Shown: positions 24,901-32,731 of the stretch, in pieces | Layout: each line of letters starts with the position of its first letter | Position numbering within the stretch: position 1 is the stretch's first letter | Origin: an uncultured Dokdonia sp. | GTDB taxonomy: Bacteria > Bacteroidota > Bacteroidia > Flavobacteriales > Flavobacteriaceae | Assembly (NCBI RefSeq): GCF_947496725.1 | Contig: NZ_CANMDS010000005.1 | Span: 186,001 to 250,000 of the forward strand | Length of the DNA stretch: 64,000 bases | Reading direction: 5' to 3' | The notes under the pieces: model-generated | Told to the model about the DNA's origin: nothing | Seen by the model: the letters and a program-made list of their open reading frames with translations, nothing else | The model's database searches: none | Program-made: the position numbers and the translations under genes

Positions 24901-25287
24901 CCCTATGGCAGCACTCGCAAGGATGGCAAGCTGCTTAGTTTTTGTGATGAGTTCCTTTTCTTCTGTAAGTGTTCTAGTAAGCAATAAAGTGAGTGACCAG
25001 AACATAAACAGTATGGTAAATGCACTACTTAAACAAGATAGGTAGTTTACTGCAAGGGCAATATAAGTTGGGTCTGGAGCAAAAATAGAAACAAAGGCTC
25101 CTAGTATTTGATAAAGTGGTGCTCCCGGCGGGTGGCCTATCTCAAGTTTTGACGAGGTAGATATGTACTCTCCGGCGTCCCAAAAACTAGCCGTAGGCTC
25201 TACGGTAAGAGAATATACTATAAGGGCAATGGCAAATACAGTCCAGCCCAGAATCTTGTTATACTTCGCAAAGTTGAAGTCGCTCAT
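21982..25287 (-). CDS. DUF2723 large membrane protein (GT117-type, protein O-mannosyltransferase-like)
   Basis: The 1101 residues begin at ATG 25285-25287. The N-terminal DUF2723 domain has about a dozen hydrophobic helices. It contains VEPTASFWDAGEYISTSSKL and IGHPPGAPLYQILGA, a GT-C-like first loop with the conserved Asp-Ala-Gly-Glu motif. Further helices lie near 560-660, followed by a long soluble periplasmic C-terminal region (GDNDTFALWYVQE, SNNWERPIYFTGG) with TPR-like helices at the end. The family is typical of Bacteroidota and is annotated as glycosyltransferase 117, thought to glycosylate exported proteins. It leads an operon with the deacetylase. Palindrome copy 9 encodes LTLSRKRNK in a loop between helices. 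Activity is not proven here. Confidence 0.9.
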   Translation of the reverse strand: MSDFNFAKYNKILGWTVFAIALIVYSLTVEPTASFWDAGEYISTSSKLEIGHPPGAPLYQILGAFVSIFAPDPTYIALAVNYLSCLSSAFTILFMFWSLTLLLTRTLTEEKELITKTKQLAILASAAIGSLAFAFTDSFWFNAVEAEVYAPAAVVLSLLFYLGLLWERDMHKPRGNRWLILISFIVGLSFGIHFMGLLTIPAIGLLYFFKNTEKVTPKNLLIALVIVVAILMFIFKLLLPYTLSLFGYLEVFFVNSIGLPFNSGTIIAGLILVGLFYYGLTLSRKRNKPLIHTTLLCMLYIFIGFSSWMMLPIRANAGTTINENNPSNARSLLSYYNREQYPETKLFYGPQFTADYAGLDPDTPYLDKPKLYEKDEKLGKYVVVNQWRNAKQNLDDAHSAILPRMWSPENNANYMQYTGPLKFSIKYDPSMPEEDRQYLQDVVTQFKIDYRDGKVNYEGYDAFLKSQIGQYLDVEKPSFGDNMNYMFSFQFGYMYWRYFMWNFVGRQNDIQGKGDDFNGNWISGIDWLDGIFLGPQENLPSDVENNKARNTYYFLPLLLGLLGLLFHATKDWKRFAVLLVFFLFTGLALKVYLNERAFEPRERDYALVGSFYVFAMWIGFGVYALFDIVKDFIKPKTAMPIVAVVCLLAAPVLLASQNWNDHDRSGRKTALAMARKYLDSVDENAIIFTIGDNDTFALWYVQEIEGYRTDVRIVNTSLINTDWYFDQMKRAAYKSPPVPSTLTHDKYAADNREALFYQETKDSIIPIAQWMNFIASDDPRTKVEYAKGQFFNTFPSKKVRIPVDKESVLKNKIVPIDDADEIVPYIDIELSGNVLYKNRLLMLDIIASNNWERPIYFTGGSFGDDDYLWMKDYLQLDGVTYKLIPIRTPIDPRNPYDMGRVDADKMYDIVKKWYWGNSGSPDIYHDRETRTNAITYRGNMARLVEQLLAENKPEKAKEVMDLAMEKMPVDIFEFYTLVEPYITGYYEIGEKQRAQAIWQEVAAKYQEQLKYFSALDAELQYKYYEEILTNIEKYRSLVDLLIINDDRELFEKEAQIYDNYMRSFPYLLGDDEEPENGAVEVPLETVPATGGAINADSIIEE
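24430..24447. repeat. Iterated palindrome copy 9 (inside the DUF2723 gene)
   Basis: Perfect 18-bp palindrome ACGCTTTCGCGAAAGCGT. The symmetry continues outward (TTA on the left, TAA-like on the right). It encodes TLSRKR on the minus strand. Confidence 0.97.
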
Positions 25288-25489
25288 TATGTTATATTTT
25301 GTAAAGGGACGAAGTTAAGCAATACCCCTGATTTGTGGTAACGTAGGTGGGGCATTAATTATTTCTTAAAAATAAAAATTTGAAATTTTAACAATTATGC
25401 TCTGAGCTTCATTTATAGCTGGTTATCGCAGGATTTTTGTGATGTGAAAAGTAATTTTTGAAAAATGAGCTATTTTTTTTTGAATAATG

Positions 25490-25520
25490 TTTGTGAATGT
25501 AAAACTTTCCTTTAAATTTG
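25490..25520 (+). promoter_or_regulatory. Bacteroidota-type promoter of tRNA-Gln
   Basis: TTTG at 25490-25493 and TAAATTTG at 25513-25520 are separated by 19 bases, a full match to the flavobacterial TTTG-N19-TAnnTTTG promoter. The tRNA begins 23 bases after the -7 element. This is the best promoter in the window. Confidence 0.75.
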
Positions 25521-25543
25521 CACTCGCTATTGAAAAAATATAG

Positions 25544-25616
25544 TGGCCTATGGTGTAATTGGCAACACGTCTGTTTTTGGTACAGAAGAGTCTAGGTTCG
25601 AGACCTAGTGGGCCAA
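25544..25616 (+). tRNA. tRNA-Gln (anticodon TTG)
   Basis: A 73-nt cloverleaf. The acceptor stem TGGCCTA pairs with TGGGCCA and the discriminator is A. The D-arm contains TGGTGTAATTGGCAACA. The anticodon stem TCTGT/ACAGA holds loop TTTTGGT with anticodon TTG, reading CAA. The T-arm CTAGG TTCGAGA CCTAG is perfect. CCA is not encoded. It is a single tRNA with its own promoter and terminator. Confidence 0.96.
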
Positions 25617-25620
25617 CTTA

Positions 25621-25654
25621 AAAACCCGACCTTTAATTAGGTCGGGTTTTTTTT
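25621..25654 (+). terminator. Intrinsic terminator of tRNA-Gln
   Basis: A 12-bp perfect stem (AAAACCCGACCT, 25621-25632, with AGGTCGGGTTTT, 25639-25650) has a 6-nt loop and a T-run to 25654. It starts four bases after the tRNA. Confidence 0.93.
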
Positions 25655-25724
25655 ATTTCAATAATCAAGAAGTAAATTGGGGAAATTTTACATTTAATAT
25701 TGTGATTGCTTTGTAATTAATGTT

Positions 25725-26072
25725 TTAAGCAGATATTGGTTTAATGACGTGATAATAAGTGAGCATATTTTTATAATAGCGTAAAGAACTGTGATTGTCT
25801 TCTATGCACGACTTTAAGAAATCATTAAACCTCGCATAATCTACCGGTACTTGTACTTGCGCGGTCTCATTAATAGATTGATCTACCATAACTTCGAGTA
25901 ACACCATTTGATTCTCTAAATCAAAGCTTACATTTTCTGCTTGAAAATATTTTTTTATTAATGCTTTATGTAGGCTTGAGAAGTCTACGGGTTGAGCGGT
26001 GTGCGGCTCACAACTGTAATCTATAAGAGTGTTAAGCTCTTTAAGGATGGTGTGTTTTAATGATCTGTTCAT
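25725..26072 (-). CDS. Hypothetical protein, 115 residues
   Basis: I do not recognise this family. The product is soluble, mostly helical by appearance and mildly acidic, starting MNRSLKHTILKELNTLIDYS and ending near NMLTYYHVIKPISA. There is no signal peptide, membrane segment or metal motif, and its two Cys are not paired in a motif. The ATG at 26070-26072 is the only good start. It lies between tRNA-Gln and the universal stress protein gene, both with their own signals, so it is probably transcribed alone. Coding is supported by the length of the open frame, normal codon use and the lack of an alternative on the other strand. Confidence 0.7.
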   Translation of the reverse strand: MNRSLKHTILKELNTLIDYSCEPHTAQPVDFSSLHKALIKKYFQAENVSFDLENQMVLLEVMVDQSINETAQVQVPVDYARFNDFLKSCIEDNHSSLRYYKNMLTYYHVIKPISA

Positions 26073-26172
26073 AACAGTTTATTTTCCAGAAAGATACGTA
26101 GTGATTACTTCTTTAAATTATAACAAAATGCTAATTAGCAGTTAGTTAACATATCGTTTTGAGTTGTGTTGC

Positions 26173-26186
26173 GCTTTCGCGAAAGC
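26173..26186. repeat. Iterated palindrome copy 10 (intergenic, at a terminator)
   Basis: Exact 14-bp core GCTTTCGCGAAAGC, directly adjoining the U-tract of the universal stress protein terminator. Confidence 0.96.
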
Positions 26187-26218
26187 AAAAAAAACACCTC
26201 TACATAATAGTGAGGTGT
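26187..26218 (-). terminator. Intrinsic terminator of the universal stress protein gene
   Basis: On the minus strand the stem ACACCTC/GAGGTGT (26212-26218 with 26194-26200) is followed by eight U (26187-26194). The loop is 11 nt. Confidence 0.75.
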
Positions 26219-26246
26219 CTTGTGGGGTGTCTCTGGATGATTAATT

Positions 26247-27080
26247 TTAAATCCTAAAGGTTATAATGGGTCTTTTGGCGTGGTTAACGAGTCCCTCGCT
26301 TAGTGAGCCGTTTAGAAAGTGAGAGAGTCCTTTTCGGCCGTGAGTACCTATGCCTACAATTCCAGCATCTATCATTTCTGCAAAATGTAGGACGCCGCTT
26401 TCTATGCTGTTGTCATTATAGATATTAAGAGAGTAGTTTGTAAAGTTTGGTTCTTTTGCCATAAATTCTTTCATAGTGGCTTCTATCTCGTGGGTAGTCT
26501 GAAAGTTGCTCGGGGTATTTACATAAAGCATATGTAGTTTTATATCGCTATCTAGAGCAAAAGCAGCGGCTTTTCTAAATGCTGTGTGGTTCTCTTCTTT
26601 AAAGTCACTTACGTATACAAACTTGTCAAGTTTAAAAAGTTCGTGTTTTTGCTTTATTATAAGCACAGGTACTTTGGAGTTTCTTACTACTTTCTCAGCA
26701 TTAGAGCCTATAAAAAATTCGTGTAACCCGCTATCGCCGTGAGATCCCATCACGATTATGTCAGATTCGTACTTGTTTACGTAGTCCATAATACCTTCAA
26801 ATGCTCCGTCAAACTCTGCTGTTTCTTCTATGTTAATTCCTTCTAGGTAAGGAGCGCTCATCATTGTTTCAAACTTCTGGTGAGCCAGTTTCATAAAGAA
26901 TATAGCTTCTGGTAAATCACTTTGCTGTCCAGTAACTGCATCTACAAGTTGCATAGGTAAGTCTACCATATGTAATAGGTTTATAGATGCGTTGTGACGC
27001 CTGGCAAGATCTGCAGCGACTCTAAGTGCATTTTCTGCTTGTTCTGAGAAGTCTGTGGGTACAAGTATTTTTTTAATCAT
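26247..27080 (-). CDS. Universal stress protein, two UspA domains
   Basis: The 277 residues form a tandem Usp protein. Domain 1 (about 1-148) runs from KKILVPTDFSEQAENALRVA to GSHGDSGLHEFFIGSNAEKVV. Domain 2 (about 150-277) ends with GTHGRKGLSHFLNGSLSEGLV and RPIITFRI. Both halves keep the GxxG-x9-GS ATP-binding pattern, so nucleotide binding is likely. The protein is cytoplasmic and the family helps survival under stress, although its precise role is unknown. It is a single gene with its own terminator, and no recognised promoter was found upstream. Confidence 0.92.
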   Translation of the reverse strand: MIKKILVPTDFSEQAENALRVAADLARRHNASINLLHMVDLPMQLVDAVTGQQSDLPEAIFFMKLAHQKFETMMSAPYLEGINIEETAEFDGAFEGIMDYVNKYESDIIVMGSHGDSGLHEFFIGSNAEKVVRNSKVPVLIIKQKHELFKLDKFVYVSDFKEENHTAFRKAAAFALDSDIKLHMLYVNTPSNFQTTHEIEATMKEFMAKEPNFTNYSLNIYNDNSIESGVLHFAEMIDAGIVGIGTHGRKGLSHFLNGSLSEGLVNHAKRPIITFRI

Positions 27081-27225
27081 AAGGATATAGTTTATAGTTA
27101 AACAATGCCATAATACGCGACCTTGTGGGTGAGTAATATGGTTTTAAATACTTTAAATGCTGGGTCTCTTAAAATTACAAAATAATAGCCGGCTGTTGCG
27201 GCTTTTAATAACGGATAATTTGTAG

Positions 27226-27233
27226 TATATTTG
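27226..27233 (+). promoter_or_regulatory. Putative promoter -7 element of rimP-nusA-infB (TATATTTG)
   Basis: TATATTTG matches TAnnTTTG. Transcription would start near 27240, giving a leader of about 55 bases that contains the hairpin at 27259-27285. Confidence 0.5.
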
Positions 27234-27258
27234 CACCGTTGAAAGACGCAGTGAATAC

Positions 27259-27285
27259 AGAGGGGACAGCGGTCCCCTCTTTTTA
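27259..27285 (+). promoter_or_regulatory. Terminator-like hairpin in the rimP-nusA-infB leader (candidate attenuator)
   Basis: A perfect 9-bp GC-rich stem, AGAGGGGAC (27259-27267) with GTCCCCTCT (27272-27280), encloses the tetraloop AGCG and is followed at once by TTTTT. It lies between the promoter element and the rimP ATG at 27295, so it would terminate transcripts of the whole operon unless read through. No alternative antiterminator stem is obvious. It may respond to NusA level, but that is inference. Confidence 0.65.
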
Positions 27286-27294
27286 TAGGCTTAT

Positions 27295-27759
27295 ATGTTG
27301 AAGGAAAAAGTAACCAATTTACTACAAGAGGCGCTAGACGAGAATCCTAATTTATTCTTGATTAGTCTTGATATTCAAGGGAATAACGAGGTGAAAATCA
27401 TTATAGATGGTGACACTGGTGTGAGAGTAGAAGATTGTATGGCGGTAAGCCGTAAGGTTGAGCATAACTTAGATCGAGAAGAAGAAGATTTTTCTCTAGA
27501 AGTGATGTCTGCTGGTGCTACAAGCCCCTTAAAGATACCTAGGCAATATAAAAAGAACGTCGGGAGACATCTAGAAGTAAAGAAAGAGGATGGGTCGCAA
27601 GTCGAAGGATTAATGACCGATGCTACAGAAACAGATGTAACGCTTACTTGGAAAACAAGAGAGCCAAAACCTGTGGGAAAAGGAAAAGTGACCGTTCAAA
27701 AGATAGAAACGATTCCTTATAGCGAGATAGTGCAAGCAAAAGTGATGATTAAATTTTAA
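27295..27759 (+). CDS. rimP: Ribosome maturation factor RimP
   Basis: The 154 residues match RimP. The N-terminal alpha-beta domain has LFLISLDIQGNNEVKIIIDGD and VEDCMAVSRKVEHNLDREE, and FSLEVMSAGATSPLK is the characteristic signature leading to the C-terminal SH3-like domain (KNVGRHLEVKKEDG, IPYSEIVQAKV). RimP binds the 30S subunit and assists maturation of the head region. It is the first gene of rimP-nusA-infB, the same order as in most bacteria, with 11 bases to nusA. ATG 27295 follows a short leader with a strong hairpin. Confidence 0.95.
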   Translation: MLKEKVTNLLQEALDENPNLFLISLDIQGNNEVKIIIDGDTGVRVEDCMAVSRKVEHNLDREEEDFSLEVMSAGATSPLKIPRQYKKNVGRHLEVKKEDGSQVEGLMTDATETDVTLTWKTREPKPVGKGKVTVQKIETIPYSEIVQAKVMIKF

Positions 27760-27770
27760 CAAAAGTTGAT

Positions 27771-29003
27771 ATGGAGAATTTAGCGTTAATCGATTCTTTT
27801 TCAGAATTTAAGGACGATAAATTAATAGATCGTGTGACCCTGATGGCCATCTTAGAAGAGGTGTTCAGAAGTACGTTAAAAAGACGTTTTGGAAGTGACG
27901 ATAACTTTGATATAATTATTAACCCTGACAAAGGAGATCTAGAGATCTGGCGTAACCGTGTGGTTGTGGCAGATGGTGAGGTGGAAGATGATAATGAAGA
28001 GATATCATTAACAAACGCACGTAAGATTGAAGAAGATTTTGAGGTAGGTGAAGATGTGTCAGAGGAAGTAAAGCTTATTGATTTAGGGCGTCGCTCTATC
28101 TTAGCTTTGCGTCAGAATTTGATTAGTAAGATACACGAGCACGATAATACAAACATATACAAGCAGTTTAAAGAGCTTGAAGGTGATTTGTATACGGCAG
28201 AGGTTCACCATATACGTCACAGAGCAATTATATTACTTGACGATGATGGTAACGAGATTATATTGCCAAAAGATCGTCAGATACCTTCAGATTTTTTCAG
28301 AAAAGGAGAAAATGTACGTGGGGTAATTGAAAGCGTAGAGCTTAAAGGTAATAAGCCTGCTATTATAATGTCTAGGACGTCTCCATTGTTTTTGGAGAAG
28401 TTGTTTGAGTCAGAGATACCAGAGGTATTTGATGGTTTAATTACTGTTAAAAATGTGGTGCGTATTCCTGGTGAGAAGGCAAAGGTGGCTGTAGATTCTT
28501 ATGACGACCGTATCGACCCAGTAGGAGCCTGTGTAGGAATGAAAGGTTCTCGTATACACGGTATCGTAAGAGAGCTTGGTAATGAAAACATAGATGTTAT
28601 TAATTACACGACTAATCTTAATTTGTATATCACCAGAGCATTGAGCCCTGCGCGTATTACAAGTATTAAGATAGATGAAGAAAATAAAACTGCACAAGCA
28701 GTTCTTAAACCAGAAGAGGTAAGTAAGGCAATAGGACGTGGTGGTCATAACATCCGTCTAGCTGGACAGCTTACTGGTTATGAGATTGATGTGTATAGAG
28801 AAGGTGTAGAAGAAGATGTTGAGCTTACAGAGTTCTCAGATGAGATAGAAGCTTGGGTAATCGAAGCCTTTGGAAAAATAGGTCTTGATACAGCACGTAG
28901 CGTACTGGAGCAGGATGTAAGTGATCTTGTACGTCGTACAGATCTTGAAGAAGAAACAGTACTTGATGTGATGCGTATCCTCAAGGAAGAATTTGAAGAA
29001 TAA
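27771..29003 (+). CDS. nusA: Transcription termination/antitermination factor NusA
   Basis: The 410 residues have the NusA N-terminal RNA-polymerase-binding domain (about 1-130, with [21 protein letters not shown]). An S1 domain follows ([19 protein letters not shown]), then KH1 ([29 protein letters not shown]) and KH2 ([22 protein letters not shown]). The acidic C-terminal AR repeats of E. coli NusA are absent; only a short HhH-like tail follows, as is usual in Bacteroidota. NusA modulates pausing, Rho-dependent and intrinsic termination. It is the second gene of the operon, 53 bases before infB. Confidence 0.96.
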   Translation: MENLALIDSFSEFKDDKLIDRVTLMAILEEVFRSTLKRRFGSDDNFDIIINPDKGDLEIWRNRVVVADGEVEDDNEEISLTNARKIEEDFEVGEDVSEEVKLIDLGRRSILALRQNLISKIHEHDNTNIYKQFKELEGDLYTAEVHHIRHRAIILLDDDGNEIILPKDRQIPSDFFRKGENVRGVIESVELKGNKPAIIMSRTSPLFLEKLFESEIPEVFDGLITVKNVVRIPGEKAKVAVDSYDDRIDPVGACVGMKGSRIHGIVRELGNENIDVINYTTNLNLYITRALSPARITSIKIDEENKTAQAVLKPEEVSKAIGRGGHNIRLAGQLTGYEIDVYREGVEEDVELTEFSDEIEAWVIEAFGKIGLDTARSVLEQDVSDLVRRTDLEEETVLDVMRILKEEFEE

Positions 29004-29056
29004 AGTACCCTACTCGCAATAGTAAAGTAGGTATAGATAATAATTTAGAGCAGTTT

Positions 29057-31828
29057 ATGGCAGCAACAATGCGATTAAACAAGGTATTACGGGAATTTAA
29101 TATTTCTCTTGATCGTGCCGTAGAATTTTTGGATTCTAAGGGTATTGAGATAGAGGCACGTCCGACTACGAAAATTTCAACAGAAATTTACGAGGTGCTT
29201 TCGGGTGAATTTCAAACGGATGCTAATAAAAGAGTAGCTTCTAAGGAGGTTGCTGAGGCAAAAGAAAAAGAGAAGGAAGCATTGCGCGCCGCTCGTGAAG
29301 TAGAAATTGAAGCAAAAGCTGAGGCGAAAGCAGCAGCACCTAAGAAGCAAGAGGTTGTTAAGGCTAAAGCACAGCTAGATGGACCAAAGCAAGTAGGTAA
29401 AATCGATCTTTCTAAAGCATCTGGAAAACCTGTTGCTCCAAAGCAAGAGAAGAAAGAAGAGGTTAAGAAAGAGGAGGTTAAAAAGGAAGAAAAGCCAGTT
29501 GCTCCTGTAAAAGAAGCTGCTCCTGAACCTGCTCCGGTAGTAGAAGAAAAGAAAAAAGAAGATAAGCCTAAGCAAGCTGCTCCTATAGAAAAGGAAGCAA
29601 AGAAAGTTAAGGCTCCTGCTGCAAAGAAGGAAGAGCCTAAAAAGGCTGAAACTCCAGAAAAAGAAGTGGGTCTAGGTGACGAAGTCATTAAGACGGATTA
29701 CAAAAAACTAGATGGACCTAACTTTACAGGCCAAAAAATTGACCTTTCTAAGTTTAAGAAACCGGAAAAGAAAACTTCTTCAGACGATAAGAAAAAACGT
29801 CGTCGCCGTATTACAAAGCCTGGTTCAGGTGGAGGTAAGCCGGGAGGAAATAATCGTGGAGGAAACAATAACAATCGTGGTAACTCTGGAAAGGGAAGAG
29901 GACGTGTTGTTAAGGCAGAGCCTACAGAAGAAGAAGTACAAAAACAAATACGTGAGACACTTGAAAAACTTCAAGGAAAGTCTAACAAAGGAAAAGGTGC
30001 AAAGTACCGTCGTGATAAAAGAGATCAACACCGTCAAAAGACAGAAGATGATCTAGCTCAACAAGATGCAGAAAGCAAAATCCTTAAGGTAACAGAGTTT
30101 GTTACAGTAAGTGAGGTTGCTACGATGATGGATGTGGGTGTAACACAAATTATATCTGCGTGTATGTCACTGGGTATGATGGTAACGATGAACCAGCGTC
30201 TAGATGCCGAAACACTATCTATTGTTGCAGATGAGTTTGGTTATTCTGTTGAGTTTGTAACTGCAGATCTTGAGGATGCTATAGAAGATGTAGAAGACCT
30301 TCCAGAAGATCTAGTAGAAAGAGCTCCTATTGTGACAGTAATGGGTCACGTAGATCACGGTAAAACATCACTTCTTGATTACATCCGTAAGGAAAATGTA
30401 ATTGCAGGTGAGAGTGGAGGGATAACACAGCACATAGGTGCATATGGTGTACAGCTAGAAGATGGTAAGAAAGTTGCCTTTTTAGATACTCCAGGTCACG
30501 AGGCCTTTACGGCAATGCGTGCCCGTGGTGCTCAGGTAACAGATATTGCTGTTATTGTAGTCGCTGCAGATGATGATATAATGCCACAAACTAAAGAGGC
30601 AATCTCTCACGCTCAGGCGGCAGGAGTGCCTATAGTTTTTGCAATAAATAAAATTGACCTTCCAGCGGCAAACCCTGAGAAGATTAAAGAGGGACTTGCG
30701 CAAATGAATCTTCTTGTAGAAGATTGGGGTGGAAAAATCCAATCTCAAGAAATTTCTGCAAAGAAAGGAACTGGTGTAAAAGAATTGCTTGAGAAAGTAT
30801 TACTTGAAGCTGAGCTCTTAGAGCTTAAAGCAAACCCAGATAGAAATGCAAATGGTACCGTAGTGGAAGCATTCTTAGATAAAGGTCGAGGATATGTATC
30901 TACAATTCTTGTACAAGCAGGAACGCTTCAAGTGGGTGATTACGTACTAGCGGGAACTACCTCTGGTAAAGTAAAAGCGATGCACGATGAGCGTGGTAAG
31001 AAAATAAAGAAGGCTGGACCTTCTACTCCAGTATCTGTTTTAGGACTAGACGGAGCGCCACAAGCAGGTGATAAGTTTGTTGTAATGACAGATGAGCGTG
31101 AAGCAAAAGATATTGCAACTAAGCGTACACAACTGCAACGTGAGCAAAACGTACGTACACAACGTCATATCACACTTGATGAGATAGGTAGGCGTATTGC
31201 CCTAGGAGACTTTAAGGAGCTCAATATTATCCTTAAAGGAGATGTGGATGGATCTGTAGAAGCACTTACAGATAGTTTCCAGAAATTATCTACAGAAGAG
31301 ATAGCTGTAAATATTATACACAAAGGTGTAGGAGCTATTACAGAAAGTGATGTATTACTTGCTTCTGCCTCAGATGCGATTATTATTGGATTTAATGTAC
31401 GTCCAGCAGGTAATGCTAGACAGGTAGCAGATAAGGAAGAAATCGATATCCGTACATACTCTATCATCTATGATGCGATCAATGATCTTAAAGATGCGAT
31501 GGAGGGAATGTTATCACCAGAGATGCGTGAGGAGATAACAGGTACAGCAGAGATACGTGAGACCTTTAAGATATCTAAGGTGGGAACTATCGCAGGTTGT
31601 ATGGTAACTAACGGTAAGATCTTTAGAAATTCAAACATACGTCTTATACGTGACGGAGTAGTAGTTTACACAGGTGAGCTAGCTGCACTTAAGCGCTTTA
31701 AGGATGATGTAAAAGAAGTTTCAAAAGGATACGATTGTGGTATGCAGATTAAGAACTACAATGACATTAAACTTGATGATGTGATTGAAGCATTCCAAGA
31801 AGTAGCTGTAAAGAAGAAGCTTAAATAA
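29057..31828 (+). CDS. infB: Translation initiation factor IF-2
   Basis: The 923 residues start with an IF2-N helical domain ([20 protein letters not shown]). A long Lys/Glu/Ala/Pro-rich and then Arg/Gly-rich linker (about 70-330) is probably disordered. The GTPase domain has GHVDHGKT (residues 430-437), DTPGHEA and NKID, followed by domains II to IV ending at [22 protein letters not shown]-2 brings fMet-tRNA to the ribosome. It is the last gene of the operon, with a strong terminator 22 bases downstream. Large open frames on the opposite strand of the repetitive linker are shadows of the low-complexity coding sequence. Confidence 0.98.
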   Translation: MAATMRLNKVLREFNISLDRAVEFLDSKGIEIEARPTTKISTEIYEVLSGEFQTDANKRVASKEVAEAKEKEKEALRAAREVEIEAKAEAKAAAPKKQEVVKAKAQLDGPKQVGKIDLSKASGKPVAPKQEKKEEVKKEEVKKEEKPVAPVKEAAPEPAPVVEEKKKEDKPKQAAPIEKEAKKVKAPAAKKEEPKKAETPEKEVGLGDEVIKTDYKKLDGPNFTGQKIDLSKFKKPEKKTSSDDKKKRRRRITKPGSGGGKPGGNNRGGNNNNRGNSGKGRGRVVKAEPTEEEVQKQIRETLEKLQGKSNKGKGAKYRRDKRDQHRQKTEDDLAQQDAESKILKVTEFVTVSEVATMMDVGVTQIISACMSLGMMVTMNQRLDAETLSIVADEFGYSVEFVTADLEDAIEDVEDLPEDLVERAPIVTVMGHVDHGKTSLLDYIRKENVIAGESGGITQHIGAYGVQLEDGKKVAFLDTPGHEAFTAMRARGAQVTDIAVIVVAADDDIMPQTKEAISHAQAAGVPIVFAINKIDLPAANPEKIKEGLAQMNLLVEDWGGKIQSQEISAKKGTGVKELLEKVLLEAELLELKANPDRNANGTVVEAFLDKGRGYVSTILVQAGTLQVGDYVLAGTTSGKVKAMHDERGKKIKKAGPSTPVSVLGLDGAPQAGDKFVVMTDEREAKDIATKRTQLQREQNVRTQRHITLDEIGRRIALGDFKELNIILKGDVDGSVEALTDSFQKLSTEEIAVNIIHKGVGAITESDVLLASASDAIIIGFNVRPAGNARQVADKEEIDIRTYSIIYDAINDLKDAMEGMLSPEMREEITGTAEIRETFKISKVGTIAGCMVTNGKIFRNSNIRLIRDGVVVYTGELAALKRFKDDVKEVSKGYDCGMQIKNYNDIKLDDVIEAFQEVAVKKKLK

Positions 31829-31850
31829 TATAAAGCTATATCTATATAAC

Positions 31851-31884
31851 AATCGCCTTAGAGTCTATCTAAGGCGATTTTTTT
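31851..31884 (+). terminator. Intrinsic terminator of the infB operon
   Basis: A 10-bp perfect stem (AATCGCCTTA, 31851-31860, with TAAGGCGATT, 31870-31879) has a 9-nt loop and a T-run to 31884. A palindrome copy follows after four bases. The rest of the gap to 32062 shows no feature that I can recognise. Confidence 0.93.
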
Positions 31885-31887
31885 ATG

Positions 31888-31903
31888 CGCTTTCGCGAAA
31901 GCG
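31888..31903. repeat. Iterated palindrome copy 11 (intergenic, after the infB terminator)
   Basis: Perfect 16-bp palindrome CGCTTTCGCGAAAGCG, starting four bases after the terminator T-run. Confidence 0.97.
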
Positions 31904-32062
31904 TATAACCTGTTATGTTTTGTTGTTTTAGGGTGGTGTGTGGCTTACTTAGTGTCGTAAGTCGTGTAATGTCTTGAGAGGCTTAGATGTGCCTTAATCT
32001 GCTCTGTGAGATATTTGCTTGTCTGTTGTGAGCGTGGTGGTTTCTCTTAGAATTAAGGCTAT

Positions 32063-32100
32063 AAAAAAAAACCTCAATAGCAAAGCTGATTGAGGTTTTT
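32063..32100. terminator. Terminator downstream of the SPOR gene
   Basis: A 12-bp perfect stem (AAAAACCTCAAT, 32067-32078, with ATTGAGGTTTTT, 32089-32100) has a 10-nt loop and an eight-base A-run on the left, giving a U-tract on the minus strand. It terminates the SPOR gene and could act in both directions. Confidence 0.88.
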
Positions 32101-32120
32101 TATAAACGTGATATTATTTT

Positions 32121-32510
32121 CTAATTATCTGGCTTAAATATAAAAGCGCTAGAAAACTCTTTTCTTATTTCGATAAGTGCGCGATCTGCCTCAAGTCTAT
32201 TTCTAAAGTTCCCTATCCATACTTTATAGTTAGGTGTCTCGTGTTTAATGGCAGATGTCCAGGTGCCTACGCGGTTGCGATACTTCTTAAGTGTAGCGCT
32301 GGCTGTGTTTAGGCTTCCTGAGTAGAGTTGTATTTTGTATCTATCTGCAAGCTTGTTATCTTTAGTAAGGCTGCTCTTAAGGTCTAGTAGTTCTGTGATT
32401 CTATCATCTTGATTTACGGTTACTTGTGCAGATTGCGCTTTCGCGAAAGCGGAAAAAGTAAGGGTAACTGCTATGACAATTACGATATGTTGAAACGGTT
32501 GTACGCTCAT
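32121..32510 (-). CDS. Exported SPOR-domain protein
   Basis: The preferred start is ATG 32508-32510, giving 129 residues; an upstream in-frame Met would place the start before the promoter element at 32528-32535. A signal peptide (HIVIVIAVTLTFSAFAKAQS) is followed by a linker and a SPOR domain (YKIQLYSGSLNTASATLKKY to YKVWIGNFRNRLEADRALIE). SPOR domains bind denuded peptidoglycan glycan strands, so a periplasmic or outer-membrane-associated role near sites of cell-wall remodelling is likely. Palindrome copy 12 encodes the AFAKA at the signal-peptidase region. It is a single gene, divergent from the act operon. Confidence 0.88.
   Translation of the reverse strand: MSVQPFQHIVIVIAVTLTFSAFAKAQSAQVTVNQDDRITELLDLKSSLTKDNKLADRYKIQLYSGSLNTASATLKKYRNRVGTWTSAIKHETPNYKVWIGNFRNRLEADRALIEIRKEFSSAFIFKPDN
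32436..32451. repeat. Iterated palindrome copy 12 (in the signal peptide of the SPOR gene)
   Basis: Perfect 16-bp palindrome CGCTTTCGCGAAAGCG, encoding SAFAKA at the predicted cleavage region. Confidence 0.97.
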
Positions 32511-32527
32511 AATTTGCTGATTTTGAA

Positions 32528-32535
32528 CAAAGGTA
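32528..32535 (-). promoter_or_regulatory. Putative SPOR-gene promoter -7 element (TACCTTTG)
   Basis: The minus strand reads TACCTTTG (TAnnTTTG), 17 bases before ATG 32510. This decides against the longer open frame that starts at 32555. Confidence 0.5.
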
Positions 32536-32632
32536 AAAGATAAAAACTTAAACAAATTAATATTATTATTTAGAACTATTATAAATTAGTAAGAACCCCT
32601 GTAAGGTGCCCTAAAAAATGCAGTTTGTGTAG

Positions 32633-32640
32633 TATTTTTG
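32633..32640 (+). promoter_or_regulatory. Putative act-cox operon promoter -7 element (TATTTTTG)
   Basis: TATTTTTG matches TAnnTTTG, 91 bases before the actA ATG. The long leader contains three TTAACA repeats (32662, 32673, 32682). Confidence 0.42.
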
Positions 32641-32661
32641 CATACCATTTTGTGCGCGGGT

Positions 32662-32687
32662 TTAACAGGCTCTTAACAACGTTAACA
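32662..32687 (+). promoter_or_regulatory. Three direct TTAACA repeats in the act operon leader
   Basis: TTAACA occurs at 32662-32667, 32673-32678 and 32682-32687, spaced 11 and 9 bases, close to one helical turn. It may be a regulator site downstream of the promoter element. The motif is short and AT-rich, so chance is possible. Confidence 0.25.
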
Positions 32688-32731
32688 GTGTAAAAACCGT
32701 GCCATCTTTTTGAAGCTAATTCAATATTAAT

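Noticed and set aside
27187-27206. Weak hairpin AGCCG/CGGCT upstream of the rimP promoter element
   Set aside because: The stem has five base pairs with a short T-run, and no gene upstream on the plus strand needs a terminator here.
29212-30056. Long open frames on the opposite strand and in other frames of the infB linker
   Set aside because: They mirror the low-complexity Lys/Glu/Ala/Pro-rich and Arg/Gly-rich coding sequence of IF-2 and show Ser/Thr/Phe-rich nonsense composition.
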